Of a DNA stretch of 64,000 bases, positions 17,284-28,316 are shown piece after piece. Within the stretch, counting starts at the first letter, position 1. Each line of letters begins with the position of its first letter. The translations under genes were made by a program, and so were the position numbers. The stretch comes from Halomonas chromatireducens. Lineage in GTDB: Bacteria > Pseudomonadota > Gammaproteobacteria > Pseudomonadales > Halomonadaceae. Under the pieces are notes generated by a model, which was not told where the DNA came from, did not search any database, and saw only the letters and a program-made list of their open reading frames with translations. The stretch covers positions 3,119,918 through 3,183,917 of the forward strand of contig NZ_CP014226.1 of assembly GCF_001545155.1 (NCBI RefSeq). The letters run 5' to 3'.

Positions 17284-18018
17284 ATGGCAACCCGTCGCCC
17301 CCCACCGAAGAAACGTGGCGCCACCACCGCCCGGCGCCGCACCGCACGAGGTCGTGAGGGCTTCCGCCTGCCCGGCTGGGTGTGGGGGTTGGGCGGTGTG
17401 GCGGCGGGTTTCCTGCTGGCACAGCATCAGCACGGTACGGCGCCCTGGCAGGAGGGGCACGACTCACCGCTGGCCAGCTTGATACCTCGAACGCCGACGA
17501 CGGAGCAGGTGCCTCCCACGCCGACGGTCGAACCCAGCGAGCCGCGTATGCCGACCTTCGAGTTCTATACGCTGCTGCCCGAAGAGGTCGTTGCTCCCCG
17601 TGACATCGCCTCGACGGCCTCCCCGCCCGAGGTCGTCACACCCGTGCCCGACGTCACCGAGGCACCTGCCGATGGTGACAGAGTCGATGACCCGATCGCC
17701 CAGGTCATCGCCGCCAACCTGCAGGACGATGCCAACGCCACGGCCAGCGAAGCCGCCCGTGAGACGGCGGTGCCCGACGGTACGCGCTATATGCTGCAAG
17801 CGGCGTCCTTCCGCCAGCCGGCCGACGCCGAAGCGCTGCAACAGCGCTTGCGCAACCTCAGCCTGGTGGCCCAGGTGAGCCAGGTCCAGTCAGCCGATGG
17901 CGATACCTGGCACCGGGTCATGGTGGGTCCTTATGATGATACCCGTGAACTCAACCGCGCCGAGGACCTGATGACCACCCAGGGCATCACGCCGCTGCGG
18001 CACCGGGCCAGTAACTGA
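17284..18018 (+). CDS. SPOR-domain membrane protein (FtsN-like)
   Basis: A 244-residue bitopic protein: basic cytoplasmic N-terminus (MATRRPPPKKRGATTARRR), one membrane segment at about 29-47 (LPGWVWGLGGVAAGFLLA), a long Pro/Thr/Glu/Ala-rich periplasmic linker, and a C-terminal SPOR domain at about 160-240 (RYMLQAASFRQPADAEALQQ ... WHRVMVGPYDDTRELNRAE) that binds denuded septal peptidoglycan. Architecture and position between argS and hslV match the FtsN-like proteins of Pseudomonas, suggesting a cell-division role, but the essential FtsN motifs outside SPOR are not conserved enough to be certain. Confidence 0.88.
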   Translation: MATRRPPPKKRGATTARRRTARGREGFRLPGWVWGLGGVAAGFLLAQHQHGTAPWQEGHDSPLASLIPRTPTTEQVPPTPTVEPSEPRMPTFEFYTLLPEEVVAPRDIASTASPPEVVTPVPDVTEAPADGDRVDDPIAQVIAANLQDDANATASEAARETAVPDGTRYMLQAASFRQPADAEALQQRLRNLSLVAQVSQVQSADGDTWHRVMVGPYDDTRELNRAEDLMTTQGITPLRHRASN

Positions 18019-18168
18019 CAGACGGTAATTGCCAGCTGCAACGACGCTGCCGGTTGAATTCGAGAGATCACGCCCACACTTTCCTTGAATGCTCGTTCAC
18101 GGCACCCGGCACCGCCGCGGCGCCGAAAGTCATCGGGAGCCCTCGCTCCCCGTTACGGAGTTCTCTCC

Positions 18169-18714
18169 ATGACCACGATCGTATCCGTGCGCCGCGGCGA
18201 CCAGGTTGCCCTTGCCGGTGACGGCCAGGTCTCGCTGGGCAATACGGTGATGAAAGGCAATGCCAGCAAGGTGCGCCGCCTCTATCGCGGCCAGGTACTG
18301 GCGGGCTTCGCCGGTGGCACCGCTGACGCCTTCACCCTCTTCGAGCGCTTCGAGGCGCAGCTGGAAAAGTACCAGGGCAACCTGGTCAAGGCCGCCGTGG
18401 AGCTGGCCAAGGACTGGCGCACCGATCGCGCCCTGCGCCGCCTGGAGGCGCTGCTTGCCGTGGCCGACAAGGAGGCATCGCTGATCATCACCGGCAACGG
18501 TGACGTGGTGGAACCCGAGCGCGGCATCATCGCCATCGGCTCCGGTGGCAACTATGCCCTTGCCGCCGCCCGGGCCCTGCTCGAGAACACCGACCTCCCT
18601 GCCAGCGAAATCACCCGCAAGTCACTCGAGATCGCCGGTGATATCTGTGTGTTCACCAATCACCACGTCACCCTCGAAGAGCTGTCTGCCAAAGACGCTT
18701 CACAGGAACGCTAA
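18169..18714 (+). CDS. hslV: ATP-dependent protease subunit HslV
   Basis: Peptidase component of the HslUV (ClpYQ) cytoplasmic protease. From the ATG at 18169 the 181-residue protein begins [20 protein letters not shown]; Thr2 becomes the N-terminal catalytic nucleophile after Met removal. [15 protein letters not shown] and [17 protein letters not shown] are family hallmarks. An in-frame reading 28 codons upstream would bury the catalytic threonine and is rejected. A CGGAG sequence lies about 9 nt before the start. hslU follows after 10 bp. Confidence 0.97.
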   Translation: MTTIVSVRRGDQVALAGDGQVSLGNTVMKGNASKVRRLYRGQVLAGFAGGTADAFTLFERFEAQLEKYQGNLVKAAVELAKDWRTDRALRRLEALLAVADKEASLIITGNGDVVEPERGIIAIGSGGNYALAAARALLENTDLPASEITRKSLEIAGDICVFTNHHVTLEELSAKDASQER

Positions 18715-18724
18715 GGCCGCCACC

Positions 18725-20047
18725 ATGACACAGATGACACCCCGCGAGATCGTCCACGCCCTGGACCAGTACATCATCGGTCAGCAGGATGCCAAGCGCG
18801 CCGTCTCCATCGCGCTACGCAACCGCTGGCGGCGCATGCAGCTCGACGACGACCTGCGCCACGAAGTCACCCCCAAGAACATCCTGATGATCGGCCCCAC
18901 CGGCGTCGGCAAGACCGAGATCGCCCGCCGCCTGGCCAAGCTGGCCCGGGCGCCCTTCATCAAGGTCGAGGCCACCAAGTTCACCGAGGTGGGCTACGTG
19001 GGCCGCGACGTCGAATCGATCATCCGCGACCTGACCGAGGCAGCCATCAAGCTGGTCCGCGAACAGGCCAAGGAGGAGGTGAGCCACCGCGCCGAGGACG
19101 CCGCCGAGGACCGCATCCTCGACGCCCTGCTGCCCCCGCCCCGGGGCCAGGAAGAGAGCGCCCGCAGCGACAGCTCGACGCGCCAGATCTTCCGCAAGAA
19201 GCTGCGTGAGGGCCAGCTAGACGACAAGGAGATCGATATCGAGATCACCCCCCAGGGGCCGGGTATCGACATCATGACCCCGCCGGGCATGGAGGAGATG
19301 ACCAGCCAGCTGCAGAGCCTGTTCTCCAACATGGGCCGGCAGAAGAGCGAGACTCGCCGGGTGGCGGTGAAGGACGCCTTCGCCCTGCTGCGCGACGAGG
19401 AGGCCGGCAAGCTGGTCAACGAGGAAGAGATCAAGCACCGCGCCATCGACGCGGTAGAGCAGAACGGCATCGTCTTCCTCGACGAGATCGACAAGGTGAC
19501 CAAGGGCAGCGGCCAGTCCAGCGGCGGGGAGGTCTCCCGCGAGGGGGTCCAGCGCGACCTGCTGCCGCTGATCGAGGGCTCCACGGTCTCGACCAAGTAC
19601 GGCATGGTCAAGACCGACCATATCCTCTTCATCGCCTCCGGCGCCTTCCACCTGTCGCGCCCATCGGACCTGATCCCCGAACTGCAGGGCCGCCTGCCGA
19701 TCCGCGTCGAGCTCAATGCGCTGACGCCGGAGGACTTCAAGCGCATCCTCACCGAGCCGTCGGCCTCGCTGACCAAGCAGTACAAGGCGCTGCTGGCCAC
19801 CGAAGGGCTGGATATCAGCTTCACCGAAGACGGTATCGTGCGCATCGCCGAGATCGCCTGGAAGGTCAACGAGGGCACCGAGAACATCGGCGCGCGCCGC
19901 CTGCATACCGTGATGGAGCGGCTGCTGGAAGAGGCCTCGTTCAAGGGGGCCGATATCGGCACGCCGCTGGAGATCGATGCCGCCTACGTGGATTCCCAGC
20001 TCGGCGAACTGGCCATGGACGAGGATCTGTCGCGGTATATTCTGTAG
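18725..20047 (+). CDS. hslU: ATP-dependent protease ATPase subunit HslU
   Basis: AAA+ unfoldase that feeds proteins to HslV. The 440-residue protein (start [19 protein letters not shown] at 18725) has Walker A GPTGVGKT at 57-64, the pore-loop GYVGRDVES, an intermediate I-domain at about 110-235, Walker [10 protein letters not shown] at 249-257, and the C-terminal domain ending SRYIL, whose last residues insert into HslV. An upstream in-frame extension overlaps hslV and is not real. The hslVU pair is a standard heat-shock operon; no sigma-32 promoter was confidently recognised upstream of hslV. Confidence 0.97.
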   Translation: MTQMTPREIVHALDQYIIGQQDAKRAVSIALRNRWRRMQLDDDLRHEVTPKNILMIGPTGVGKTEIARRLAKLARAPFIKVEATKFTEVGYVGRDVESIIRDLTEAAIKLVREQAKEEVSHRAEDAAEDRILDALLPPPRGQEESARSDSSTRQIFRKKLREGQLDDKEIDIEITPQGPGIDIMTPPGMEEMTSQLQSLFSNMGRQKSETRRVAVKDAFALLRDEEAGKLVNEEEIKHRAIDAVEQNGIVFLDEIDKVTKGSGQSSGGEVSREGVQRDLLPLIEGSTVSTKYGMVKTDHILFIASGAFHLSRPSDLIPELQGRLPIRVELNALTPEDFKRILTEPSASLTKQYKALLATEGLDISFTEDGIVRIAEIAWKVNEGTENIGARRLHTVMERLLEEASFKGADIGTPLEIDAAYVDSQLGELAMDEDLSRYIL

Positions 20048-20150
20048 CGTAAGAGATGCGGTAACGTATGATCTGAGCTGTCATGAAGGCGTCGGGCGAG
20101 CAGTGACGCGACCTTAGCAAGAGCGCTGGCTCAAGCGCAGCAGCGCGCGG

Positions 20151-20206
20151 CGATCGACAGGGATGTCGATCGAGGACAGGCAAGAGGGACCTTGTTCCTG
20201 TCCGAC
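20151..20206. other. Stem-loops between hslU and the DUF971 gene
   Basis: Two hairpins lie back to back in this 254-bp gap. The first is a perfect 9-bp stem (20151-20159 with 20164-20172, GGGA loop). The second pairs GGACAGG near 20175 with CCTGTCC near 20200, continued by an inner CAAG/CTTG pairing after a two-base bulge. No T-run follows, so they may be a Rho-type or RNA-processing signal, or part of an untranslated leader. Confidence 0.4.
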
Positions 20207-20301
20207 GCGCAAGCTGCAAGCGCGGGGCCAGGGTTTCGCTCTTGATTGTCGCAAATCGCTCGGCCCGGCGCCTGACGCCCATTCTTGCGAAGGACACCCA
20301 C

Positions 20302-20685
20302 ATGACTACCCCCGCCCCCAGCAAGATCCATTACCGCAAGAAGGCCCGCGAGCTGGAGCTCACCTACTCCGACGGCCAGACCCATTGCCTGCCGGTCGAG
20401 TACCTGCGCGTCTACTCCCCCTCCGCCGAGGTGCGCGGCCACAACCCCAGCCAGGCGGTACTGCAGGTCGGCAAGCAGCATGTGGGACTGCAGAACATTG
20501 AGCCTGTCGGCCGCTATGCCGTCAAACTGCATTTCGACGACGGTCACGACAGCGGCCTGTACAGCTGGGAGTACCTCCACGACCTGATCGAGAATCGCGA
20601 CGCCTACTGGGCCGACTACCTGCGACGCCTGGAGGAAGCTGGTGCTTCACGAGAGCCGCTGGGCATCGAGATCAAGCAGTTGTAG
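20302..20685 (+). CDS. DUF971 family protein
   Basis: A 127-residue protein of the DUF971 family, related to the N-terminal domain of gamma-butyrobetaine hydroxylase. Recognisable features are the strand-rich ELTYSDGQTHCLPVEYLRVYSPSAEVRGH start, the VGRYAVKLHFDDGHDSGLYSWEYL core and a helical C-terminus. Members are often encoded next to hslVU (as PA5055 is in Pseudomonas) and may bind metal or act in iron-sulfur metabolism, but the function of the stand-alone form is not established. The ATG at 20302 gives the family N-terminus. It precedes the ubi genes. Confidence 0.88.
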   Translation: MTTPAPSKIHYRKKARELELTYSDGQTHCLPVEYLRVYSPSAEVRGHNPSQAVLQVGKQHVGLQNIEPVGRYAVKLHFDDGHDSGLYSWEYLHDLIENRDAYWADYLRRLEEAGASREPLGIEIKQL

Positions 20686-20697
20686 GGGACCGACGTC

Positions 20698-20727
20698 AAG
20701 ACAAGTACGGTCGTGCAAGGCTACAAT
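20698..20727 (+). promoter_or_regulatory. Possible promoter of the ubiE-ubiJ-ubiB operon
   Basis: AAGACA (20698-20703) and TACAAT (20722-20727) are 18 bp apart, about 67 bp upstream of ubiE. A 7-bp hairpin (20739-20745 with 20754-20760) lies in the predicted leader. The match is moderate. Confidence 0.4.
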
Positions 20728-20793
20728 GGCGCCCATTCGAGGCCGAATCACCCCGGCCTCCTCTCACTGCAGCGATTCGGGAGCCTTTTTCGC

Positions 20794-21561
20794 ATGAGCC
20801 CTCTTTCCAGCCCCGGTGACAAGCACACCACTCACTTCGGCTACCAGGAAGTCCCGGTCGACGAAAAGGCCTCCCGCGTGGCCGATGTCTTCCACTCCGT
20901 GGCGGCCCGCTACGATGTCATGAACGATCTGATGTCCTTCGGCATCCACCGACTGTGGAAGCGCCTGACCATCGAGCGCTCCGGCGTTCGCCCAGGCCAT
21001 AGCGTGCTGGATATCGCCGGCGGCACCGGCGACCTGACGCTGAAATTCTCGCGCATGGTGGGCCCACGCGGCCGGGTGGTTCTGGCCGATATCAACGAAT
21101 CCATGCTACGGGTCGGCCGGGACAAGCTGCTGGACAACGGCGTCGGGGGCAATGTCGAATACGTGCAGGCCAACGCCGAATGCCTGCCCTTCCCCGACAA
21201 TTCCTTCGACTGCATCACCATTGCCTTCGGCCTGCGCAACGTCACCGACAAGGCCTCCGCACTGCGCTCCATGACCCGGTCCCTCAAGCCCGGTGGCCGC
21301 GTGCTGGTACTGGAGTTCTCAAAGCCGGTCAATCCGCTGCTCTCCAAGGCCTACGACGAATACTCCTTCCGCCTGCTGCCGCGGATGGGTCAGATGGTTG
21401 CCGGCGACGCCGACAGCTATCGCTACCTCGCCGAATCCATCCGCATGCATCCCGACCAGGAGACGCTGCAGGAGATGATGGAGGCCGCCGGGCTGGAGCG
21501 GGTCGAGTACACCAATCTCACCGGGGGCATCGTTGCCCTGCATCGCGGTATCAAGCTTTGA
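20794..21561 (+). CDS. ubiE: Ubiquinone/menaquinone biosynthesis C-methyltransferase
   Basis: SAM-dependent methyltransferase that C-methylates 2-polyprenyl-6-methoxy-benzoquinol in ubiquinone synthesis (and demethylmenaquinol where present). The 255-residue protein starts [20 protein letters not shown] at 20794 and carries [19 protein letters not shown], the SAM-binding motif [31 protein letters not shown] and the C-terminal [15 protein letters not shown], all UbiE signatures. It heads the ubiE-ubiJ-ubiB cluster, separated from ubiJ by 7 bp. Confidence 0.97.
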   Translation: MSPLSSPGDKHTTHFGYQEVPVDEKASRVADVFHSVAARYDVMNDLMSFGIHRLWKRLTIERSGVRPGHSVLDIAGGTGDLTLKFSRMVGPRGRVVLADINESMLRVGRDKLLDNGVGGNVEYVQANAECLPFPDNSFDCITIAFGLRNVTDKASALRSMTRSLKPGGRVLVLEFSKPVNPLLSKAYDEYSFRLLPRMGQMVAGDADSYRYLAESIRMHPDQETLQEMMEAAGLERVEYTNLTGGIVALHRGIKL

Positions 21562-21568
21562 GGCGGTG

Positions 21569-22207
21569 ATGACATTGACCCCCACCCTGCTGCTGGCCGG
21601 CATAGAAAGAACGCTCAATGCCCTGCTGGCGCAAGACCCCGCAGCGCCTTCGCGACTGGCCCGCCTGAGCGGAAACCGTCTGCTGCTTCGCCTCGAGCGC
21701 CCCGATTTGTCGCTGGCGATTCACTTCCACCCTGCCGGCCTGGACCTGCTGCGCCCGGAAGCACAAGACGAGGACGCCTTCGATGCCGTGGTCACGCTTA
21801 ATGCCGAAACCCTGGGCAAGCTGCTGGGCGGGGAGAGCATCGAACGGCTGATGTTCCAGGGCAAGCTCTCGGTACGTGGGCAGGTCCATCTGCTGGAGGC
21901 AACCCGCGACCTGCTGCTGGATCTGGACCTGGACTGGGAGGGTGAGATGGCCCGCTGGCTGGGCGATGTACCCGCCCACGGCCTGGCCGAAGGGTTGCGC
22001 CGTGTCACTCGCTGGGGTCGCCGTGCCCATGGTGAAATGCGCAGCGATATTGCCGAGTACGTTTTCGAGGAAGCGAAGCTGTTGCCTGGCAAGCACCAAC
22101 TCGAGAATCTGCGTGACCACCTCACCGAACTGGAAATGACCACCGACCGCCTCGAAGCGCGCCTGGCGAGGCTGCATCGACAACTCGACCGCGAGGCCGC
22201 GCTGTGA
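21569..22207 (+). CDS. ubiJ: Ubiquinone biosynthesis accessory factor UbiJ
   Basis: Cytosolic lipid-binding accessory protein of the Ubi complex that hydroxylates and methylates ubiquinone intermediates. The 212-residue product has an N-terminal SCP2-like sterol-carrier domain (about 15-110: [43 protein letters not shown]) and a C-terminal coiled coil ([25 protein letters not shown]). Its position between ubiE and ubiB is diagnostic. The ATG at 21569 follows GGCGG 3-7 nt upstream. The last base of its TGA stop is shared with the ubiB ATG. Confidence 0.93.
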   Translation: MTLTPTLLLAGIERTLNALLAQDPAAPSRLARLSGNRLLLRLERPDLSLAIHFHPAGLDLLRPEAQDEDAFDAVVTLNAETLGKLLGGESIERLMFQGKLSVRGQVHLLEATRDLLLDLDLDWEGEMARWLGDVPAHGLAEGLRRVTRWGRRAHGEMRSDIAEYVFEEAKLLPGKHQLENLRDHLTELEMTTDRLEARLARLHRQLDREAAL

Positions 22208-23829
22208 TGAGTCTTCGGCTGCTGCGCATCATCTGGGTGATCACCCGCTACCGTCTCGACACGCTGTTGCCGTTGGAGCGTCTCCCCTGGTACCTCAGGC
22301 TGATGTTCATCCTATCGCCACTGCGAGTGGTGCCTGTCGGCAAGCGCTCGCCTGGCGAGCGCCTGCGCCTGGCGCTGGAAGCTCTCGGCCCTATCTTCGT
22401 CAAGTTCGGGCAGTTGCTCTCCACCCGTCGCGACCTGCTACCCGAGGAGATCGCCGACGAACTCCGGCGACTGCAGGATCAGGTGCCCCCCTTCCCCGGT
22501 CGCGAAGCCCGTGAGCTGGTGGAGGCGGAACTGCACATGACGATCGACGAGGCATTCGCCCACTTCGAGCCCGAACCACTGGCCTCTGCCTCCATTGCCC
22601 AGGTACATGCCGCCCGCCTGCATACCGGCGAGGATGTTGTTGCCAAGATCATACGTCCCGGCATCGAGCACATCATGCGCCAGGACATGGCGCTGATGTA
22701 TCGGGTGGCCGGCGTACTGGCCCGGATTCCCGAGGCCCGTCGCCTGCGCCCGGTGGAAGTGGTACGCGACTACGAATCAACGCTGTTCGACGAACTGGAT
22801 CTCCACAAGGAGGCTGCCAATACCTCGCAGCTGAAGCGCAACTTCAAGAATTCACCGCTACTTTACGTACCGGCGACCCACTGGTCCCATACTCGTCGTC
22901 GGGTCATGGTACAGGAGCGTATCTACGGCATCCCGGTCGCCGACCTGGCAGCATTGAAGGCCCAGGGCACAGATCTCAAGCGCCTTGCCGAGCGCGGCGT
23001 GGAGATTTTCTTCACCCAGGTGTTTCGTGACAACTTCTTCCATGCCGACATGCATCCCGGCAATATCTTCGTGTCCCGTGAACACCCTCACGACCCGCAG
23101 TACATCGCCATAGACTGCGGCATCGTCGGCAGCCTCACCCGAGAAGATCAGGACTACCTGGCGCGGAACCTGCTCGCCTTCTTCCACCAGGACTACTATG
23201 AAGTCGCCGCGCTGCACATCGAGTCGGGCTGGGTCGGCGAGAACACCCGGGCAAACGAGTTTGCCGCCGCCATTCGAACCGTATGCGAGCCGATCCTCGA
23301 GAAGCCGCTCAAGGACATCTCCTTCGGCCAGGTGCTGCTGGGGCTGTTCAAGACCGCCCGGCGCTTCAACATGGAGGTGCAGCCGCAGTTGGTATTGCTG
23401 CAGAAGACCCTGCTCAACATCGAGGGGCTCGGGCGCCAGCTCTATCCCGACCTGGACCTGTGGACCACCGCCAAGCCCTACTTGGAGCAGTGGATGAAGG
23501 AACGCGCCGGCGCCAGCGGCTTCTGGGAATCGCTCAAGCGCCAGGCCCCTGAGCTGGCACGCCAACTGCCCGAGCTGCCGTCGGTGGCGCACCACGCCCT
23601 TAGTCGGATTGAGCATGAACATCGCCAGCGCCACCGCCAGGCCCTCGCCCTGGACGGCATACGACGACAGCTAAAAGACGGCAGCCGCAGTAGTCGTCGG
23701 CTACGGCTGGGCGTACTCCTGGCGGGGCTGGCGCTGGCCTGGCAACCGCTGAGCGAATGGGCCGCCGGCCAGCCATGGCCCGTGCTGTTGATCGCCGTCA
23801 TCGGCCTGCTGCTGCTGGCCTGGCAATGA
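22207..23829 (+). CDS. ubiB: Ubiquinone biosynthesis protein kinase-like UbiB
   Basis: Atypical ABC1/ADCK-family kinase-like ATPase required for ubiquinone synthesis. The ~540-residue protein contains the KxGQ motif ([16 protein letters not shown]), the Ala-rich nucleotide loop ([10 protein letters not shown]), the catalytic [11 protein letters not shown], the metal-binding DCGIVGSL, and two C-terminal membrane helices ([13 protein letters not shown] and [16 protein letters not shown]). ATG at 22207 overlaps the ubiJ stop by one base; an in-frame GTG directly before it is possible. Length matches E. coli UbiB (546). Confidence 0.96.
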   Translation: MSLRLLRIIWVITRYRLDTLLPLERLPWYLRLMFILSPLRVVPVGKRSPGERLRLALEALGPIFVKFGQLLSTRRDLLPEEIADELRRLQDQVPPFPGREARELVEAELHMTIDEAFAHFEPEPLASASIAQVHAARLHTGEDVVAKIIRPGIEHIMRQDMALMYRVAGVLARIPEARRLRPVEVVRDYESTLFDELDLHKEAANTSQLKRNFKNSPLLYVPATHWSHTRRRVMVQERIYGIPVADLAALKAQGTDLKRLAERGVEIFFTQVFRDNFFHADMHPGNIFVSREHPHDPQYIAIDCGIVGSLTREDQDYLARNLLAFFHQDYYEVAALHIESGWVGENTRANEFAAAIRTVCEPILEKPLKDISFGQVLLGLFKTARRFNMEVQPQLVLLQKTLLNIEGLGRQLYPDLDLWTTAKPYLEQWMKERAGASGFWESLKRQAPELARQLPELPSVAHHALSRIEHEHRQRHRQALALDGIRRQLKDGSRSSRRLRLGVLLAGLALAWQPLSEWAAGQPWPVLLIAVIGLLLLAWQ

Positions 23830-23859
23830 ACTTGACCCACCGCAAACGGAAGCCCTGTC

Positions 23860-24195
23860 ATGCGTGATATTCTGGATCAACTCTTCGAAGTGCTGGAGCA
23901 ACGCAGAGCCGCGGATCCCGACGATTCCTACGTTTCAGCCTTGCATCACAAGGGGTTGAACAAGATACTCGAGAAAGTCGGCGAGGAAGCCACCGAGACA
24001 TTGCTGGCAGCCAAGGATGCCGAGGGCGGCGGTGAGGCAGAGCGCAAAGCGCTAGTCGCCGAGACCGCTGACCTGTGGTTTCATAGCTTGGTGATGCTGT
24101 CGCATCTCGGGCTCGATCACCAGGACGTACTCGATGAACTGGCCCGTCGCTTCGGTATCTCCGGGCACGAAGAGAAGGCGGCAAGGTCCAAGTAA
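23860..24195 (+). CDS. hisE: Phosphoribosyl-ATP pyrophosphatase
   Basis: Hydrolyses phosphoribosyl-ATP to phosphoribosyl-AMP, the second step of histidine synthesis. The 111-residue all-alpha protein shows the MazG-like metal-binding pattern [15 protein letters not shown] and [13 protein letters not shown]. It lies 30 bp after ubiB and 46 bp before tatA. In Pseudomonas hisI (the next enzyme) sits immediately upstream of hisE at this locus; here there is no space for it, so hisI must be elsewhere. Confidence 0.95.
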   Translation: MRDILDQLFEVLEQRRAADPDDSYVSALHHKGLNKILEKVGEEATETLLAAKDAEGGGEAERKALVAETADLWFHSLVMLSHLGLDHQDVLDELARRFGISGHEEKAARSK

Positions 24196-24241
24196 ACAGG
24201 TGCTCCGGATCGACCGGAAGCCCGCATCAGAGGAATTATTC

Positions 24242-24508
24242 ATGTTAGGTGGCATCAGTATCTGGCAACTGCTGATCGTACTCGGCATCATCATCCTGAT
24301 TTTCGGCACCAAGAAGCTGCGCAATGTCGGCACCGACCTGGGTGGCGCGGTGAAAGGCTTCAAGCAGGCCGTGAACGAGGAAGAGAAGGACGACAAGGAC
24401 AAGGCACAGGCCAAGGTCGTCCATGACGAACAGCCCAATACCTATGACGTACGTGCCGAAGAAAAAGCGGCAGCGGACAAGGTGGATAATCAGGAAGAGC
24501 GCAAATAA
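24242..24508 (+). CDS. tatA: Sec-independent translocase subunit TatA
   Basis: Pore-forming component of the twin-arginine translocase that exports folded proteins. From the ATG at 24242 the 88-residue protein begins [20 protein letters not shown], the short N-terminal membrane helix, followed by the [21 protein letters not shown] amphipathic helix, then a charged tail rich in Glu, Lys and Asp. The reading can be extended 36 codons upstream into hisE, but that would destroy the N-out topology. First gene of tatABC. Confidence 0.96.
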   Translation: MLGGISIWQLLIVLGIIILIFGTKKLRNVGTDLGGAVKGFKQAVNEEEKDDKDKAQAKVVHDEQPNTYDVRAEEKAAADKVDNQEERK

Positions 24509-24514
24509 GCCCTC

Positions 24515-24970
24515 ATGTTTGATATCGGCTTTCTCGAACTCCTGATCCTCGGTGTCGTGGGCCTGCTGGTGCTCGGCCCGGAACGCTTGCCCAAGGCGGC
24601 ACGCACCGTCGGCCTGTGGGTGGGCAAGATCAAGCGCTCCGTCTCGAGCATGCAGCGGGAGATCAGCTCGCAGCTCGAGGCGGAAGAGCTGCGCCAGAAA
24701 CTCAAGGAGCAGCAGTCGAAGCTCGATGAGAGCCTCGACAGGGCAAAGCGCGACGTGGAGAGTATCGCCAAGCCCTACTCCACCTCGACGCCCAGCCGTC
24801 ACGCCAACGAAAAAGCCGAACCCGACAGCCCAGCTGGCGAACAGCCGCCGCCGCAGGCCGCCGCCCGGCTCGACGACGCCCTGGCCAATGCCCGTCAACC
24901 CGACGAGCGGCCTGCCGACGAGCGCTCCACTCCTCCCGACGATGACAAGAAGGATGCCGCTTCCCGATGA
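24515..24970 (+). CDS. tatB: Sec-independent translocase subunit TatB
   Basis: Partner of TatC in twin-arginine signal peptide recognition. The 151-residue protein begins MFDIGFLELLILGVVGLLVL, a single N-terminal helix, followed by GPERLPKAARTVGLWVGKIK, the TatB-specific hinge and amphipathic helix, then a coiled region and a Pro/Asp-rich tail. It starts 6 bp after tatA and overlaps tatC by 4 nt (ATGA). Confidence 0.96.
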   Translation: MFDIGFLELLILGVVGLLVLGPERLPKAARTVGLWVGKIKRSVSSMQREISSQLEAEELRQKLKEQQSKLDESLDRAKRDVESIAKPYSTSTPSRHANEKAEPDSPAGEQPPPQAAARLDDALANARQPDERPADERSTPPDDDKKDAASR

Positions 24971-25755
24971 GCGACTCCGGTGACAAGCAGGATCTCGGCC
25001 AGGCACCCTTGATCGAACACCTCATCGAACTGCGATCGCGTCTGCTGCGCTCGGTGGTGGCGATCTTCGTGATCTTCCTCGGACTCTACCCCTTCGCCAA
25101 CGAAATCTACACTTTCGTGGCACAACCACTGATGGCGCTGCTGCCGGAAGGCTCGCAGATGATCGCCACCGAGGTGGCTTCGCCCTTTCTCGCCCCCTTC
25201 AAGTTGACCCTGGTGGTGGCGGTATTCGTGGCCATCCCCTATGTGCTCCACCAGGCCTGGGCCTTCGTCGCACCGGGGCTGTACGATAATGAGAAGGCCC
25301 TGGCCATGCCGATACTGGCCTCCAGTGTCGGCCTCTTCTACGCCGGTGCGGCCTTTGCCTACTATGCGGTGTTCCCGCTGCTGTTCCAGTTCTTCACCCA
25401 GACCGGGCCGGAGAACGTGGCGGTGATGACCGACATCAACCAGTACCTCAATTTCGTCCTCAAGCTGTTCTTCGCCTTCGGCGTGGCCTTCGAGATCCCC
25501 ATCGCCACCTTCCTGCTGATTGCCTCTGGCGCCACTACCGTGGAAAGTCTGTCGAAGAAACGCCCCTATGTGATCCTGGGCTGCTTCGTGGTGGGCATGC
25601 TGCTCACGCCGCCGGATGTGATCTCCCAAAGCCTGCTGGCGGTGCCCATGTATCTGCTCTATGAGGTGGGGATTCTGTTCGGCCGCCTGGTGCGTTACCG
25701 TCGCCGCAAGGCCTCCCAAGCGGAAGACGAAACCGGGGAGCACGACAAATCCTGA
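24967..25755 (+). CDS. tatC: Sec-independent translocase subunit TatC
   Basis: Polytopic core of the twin-arginine translocase and main receptor for twin-arginine signal peptides. The 262-residue protein has a cytoplasmic N-terminus with the conserved LIEHLIELRSRLLRS segment, six membrane helices, the FVAPGLYDNEK loop and the conserved FAFGVAFEIPI in the fourth helix region. Its start overlaps tatB by 4 nt. The gene converges with elbB, with a hairpin terminator between. Confidence 0.97.
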   Translation: MSDSGDKQDLGQAPLIEHLIELRSRLLRSVVAIFVIFLGLYPFANEIYTFVAQPLMALLPEGSQMIATEVASPFLAPFKLTLVVAVFVAIPYVLHQAWAFVAPGLYDNEKALAMPILASSVGLFYAGAAFAYYAVFPLLFQFFTQTGPENVAVMTDINQYLNFVLKLFFAFGVAFEIPIATFLLIASGATTVESLSKKRPYVILGCFVVGMLLTPPDVISQSLLAVPMYLLYEVGILFGRLVRYRRRKASQAEDETGEHDKS

Positions 25756-25763
25756 CCGGCATT

Positions 25764-25797
25764 AAAAAGCCCCCGCCCGATCGAATCGGGCGGGGGC
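25764..25797 (-). terminator. Terminator between tatC and elbB
   Basis: A perfect 13-bp stem (25769-25781 with 25785-25797, loop CGA). On the minus strand it is followed by five T residues (25764-25768), so it is a canonical intrinsic terminator for elbB. On the plus strand the T-run is missing, but the stem probably also helps end tatABC transcripts. Confidence 0.88.
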
Positions 25798-25815
25798 ATT
25801 GGCTTGCGCCAGTGC

Positions 25816-26478
25816 CTAGAGATCCATCATTTCATCGATACGATCGACCAGCTTGAAGATACCGGTGGCGGCCTCGCTGATGCGGGTAGCCAGCATATAG
25901 GCAGGCGTGGTGACGACGCGGTTCTCGAAATCGACCACAATATCCTCGACGCCGCAGCTGCGATGCAGCCCTCCCATGGCGCTGATTGCACCGGAGACGC
26001 CCGGGTCGTGTCCGATGGTCACGGCGATCCCCGGCCCCAGCAGCTTCGGCACCAGGGCGGGTGTGATACACATCAGGCCGATGGGCTTGCGTGCCTCATG
26101 AAACGGCGCAATGGCTTCCACCAGCCCTTCGTGAATCTCCAATTCGTTACCCGCCAAGGCAAAGTTGGACAGGTTCTTGGCCGCCCCGAAGCCTCCTGGC
26201 AGGATCACGGCATCGAACTCGGATGGTTCGAGCTCTTCAAGAGAGCTGATTTCGCCTCGCGCAAGCCGAGCCGACTCCGTCAAGACGTTGCGCAGCTCAC
26301 CTTCGACAGCATCTCCGCTGCGATGATCGATGACATGATGCTGCTCGATATCCGGTGCGAAGCAGCGATAGCCGATACCCAGCTGGTCCAGCCGCAGCAG
26401 GGTCAGGGTGGTCTCGTAGATCTCCGAGCCGTCCTGGACGCCGCAGCCCGACAGGATGACCGCCACCTGTTTGCTCAT
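25816..26478 (-). CDS. elbB: Isoprenoid biosynthesis glyoxalase ElbB
   Basis: Member of the DJ-1/PfpI class I glutamine amidotransferase-like superfamily; E. coli ElbB has weak glyoxalase activity and was linked genetically to isoprenoid levels. The 220-residue protein shows VAVILSGCGVQDGSEIYET, DAVILPGGFGAAKNLSNFA and KPIGLMCITPALVP, where the Cys in LMCI occupies the nucleophile-elbow position. The ATG at 26478 has a good upstream purine stretch (AAGGAGAAAG). It is divergent from hemB; the physiological role here is inferred only from the family. Confidence 0.92.
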   Translation of the reverse strand: MSKQVAVILSGCGVQDGSEIYETTLTLLRLDQLGIGYRCFAPDIEQHHVIDHRSGDAVEGELRNVLTESARLARGEISSLEELEPSEFDAVILPGGFGAAKNLSNFALAGNELEIHEGLVEAIAPFHEARKPIGLMCITPALVPKLLGPGIAVTIGHDPGVSGAISAMGGLHRSCGVEDIVVDFENRVVTTPAYMLATRISEAATGIFKLVDRIDEMMDL

Positions 26479-26531
26479 GTCTTTCTCCTTGTAATGAAGG
26501 CGCCTCGAATGAAGAGCACTGCCTATAATCC

Positions 26532-26580
26532 TGAAGCCAACACGTCAGCTGAAAGCCAACACGTCAGCTGAAAGCCAACA
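26532..26580. repeat. 19-bp tandem repeat, about 2.6 copies
   Basis: The unit GAAAGCCAACACGTCAGCT occurs twice in full, the first copy lacking one A, and continues as a third partial copy ending GAAAGCCAACAC. It lies in the divergent control region of elbB and hemB. The near identity of the units suggests recent slippage or amplification; iterated binding sites are another possibility. Confidence 0.85.
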
Positions 26581-26586
26581 CTTTAG

Positions 26587-28210
<1,624 letters not shown>

Positions 28211-28316
28211 CGATGCCTCCTCTGCTTGGCTCGCGGCGGGAAAGTACGGGATTATCCCGTCATTCACCGCCACGGTACAGGCAAAGAGGTCAGGTCGGCA
28301 TGTCCAACCGGCCGGA

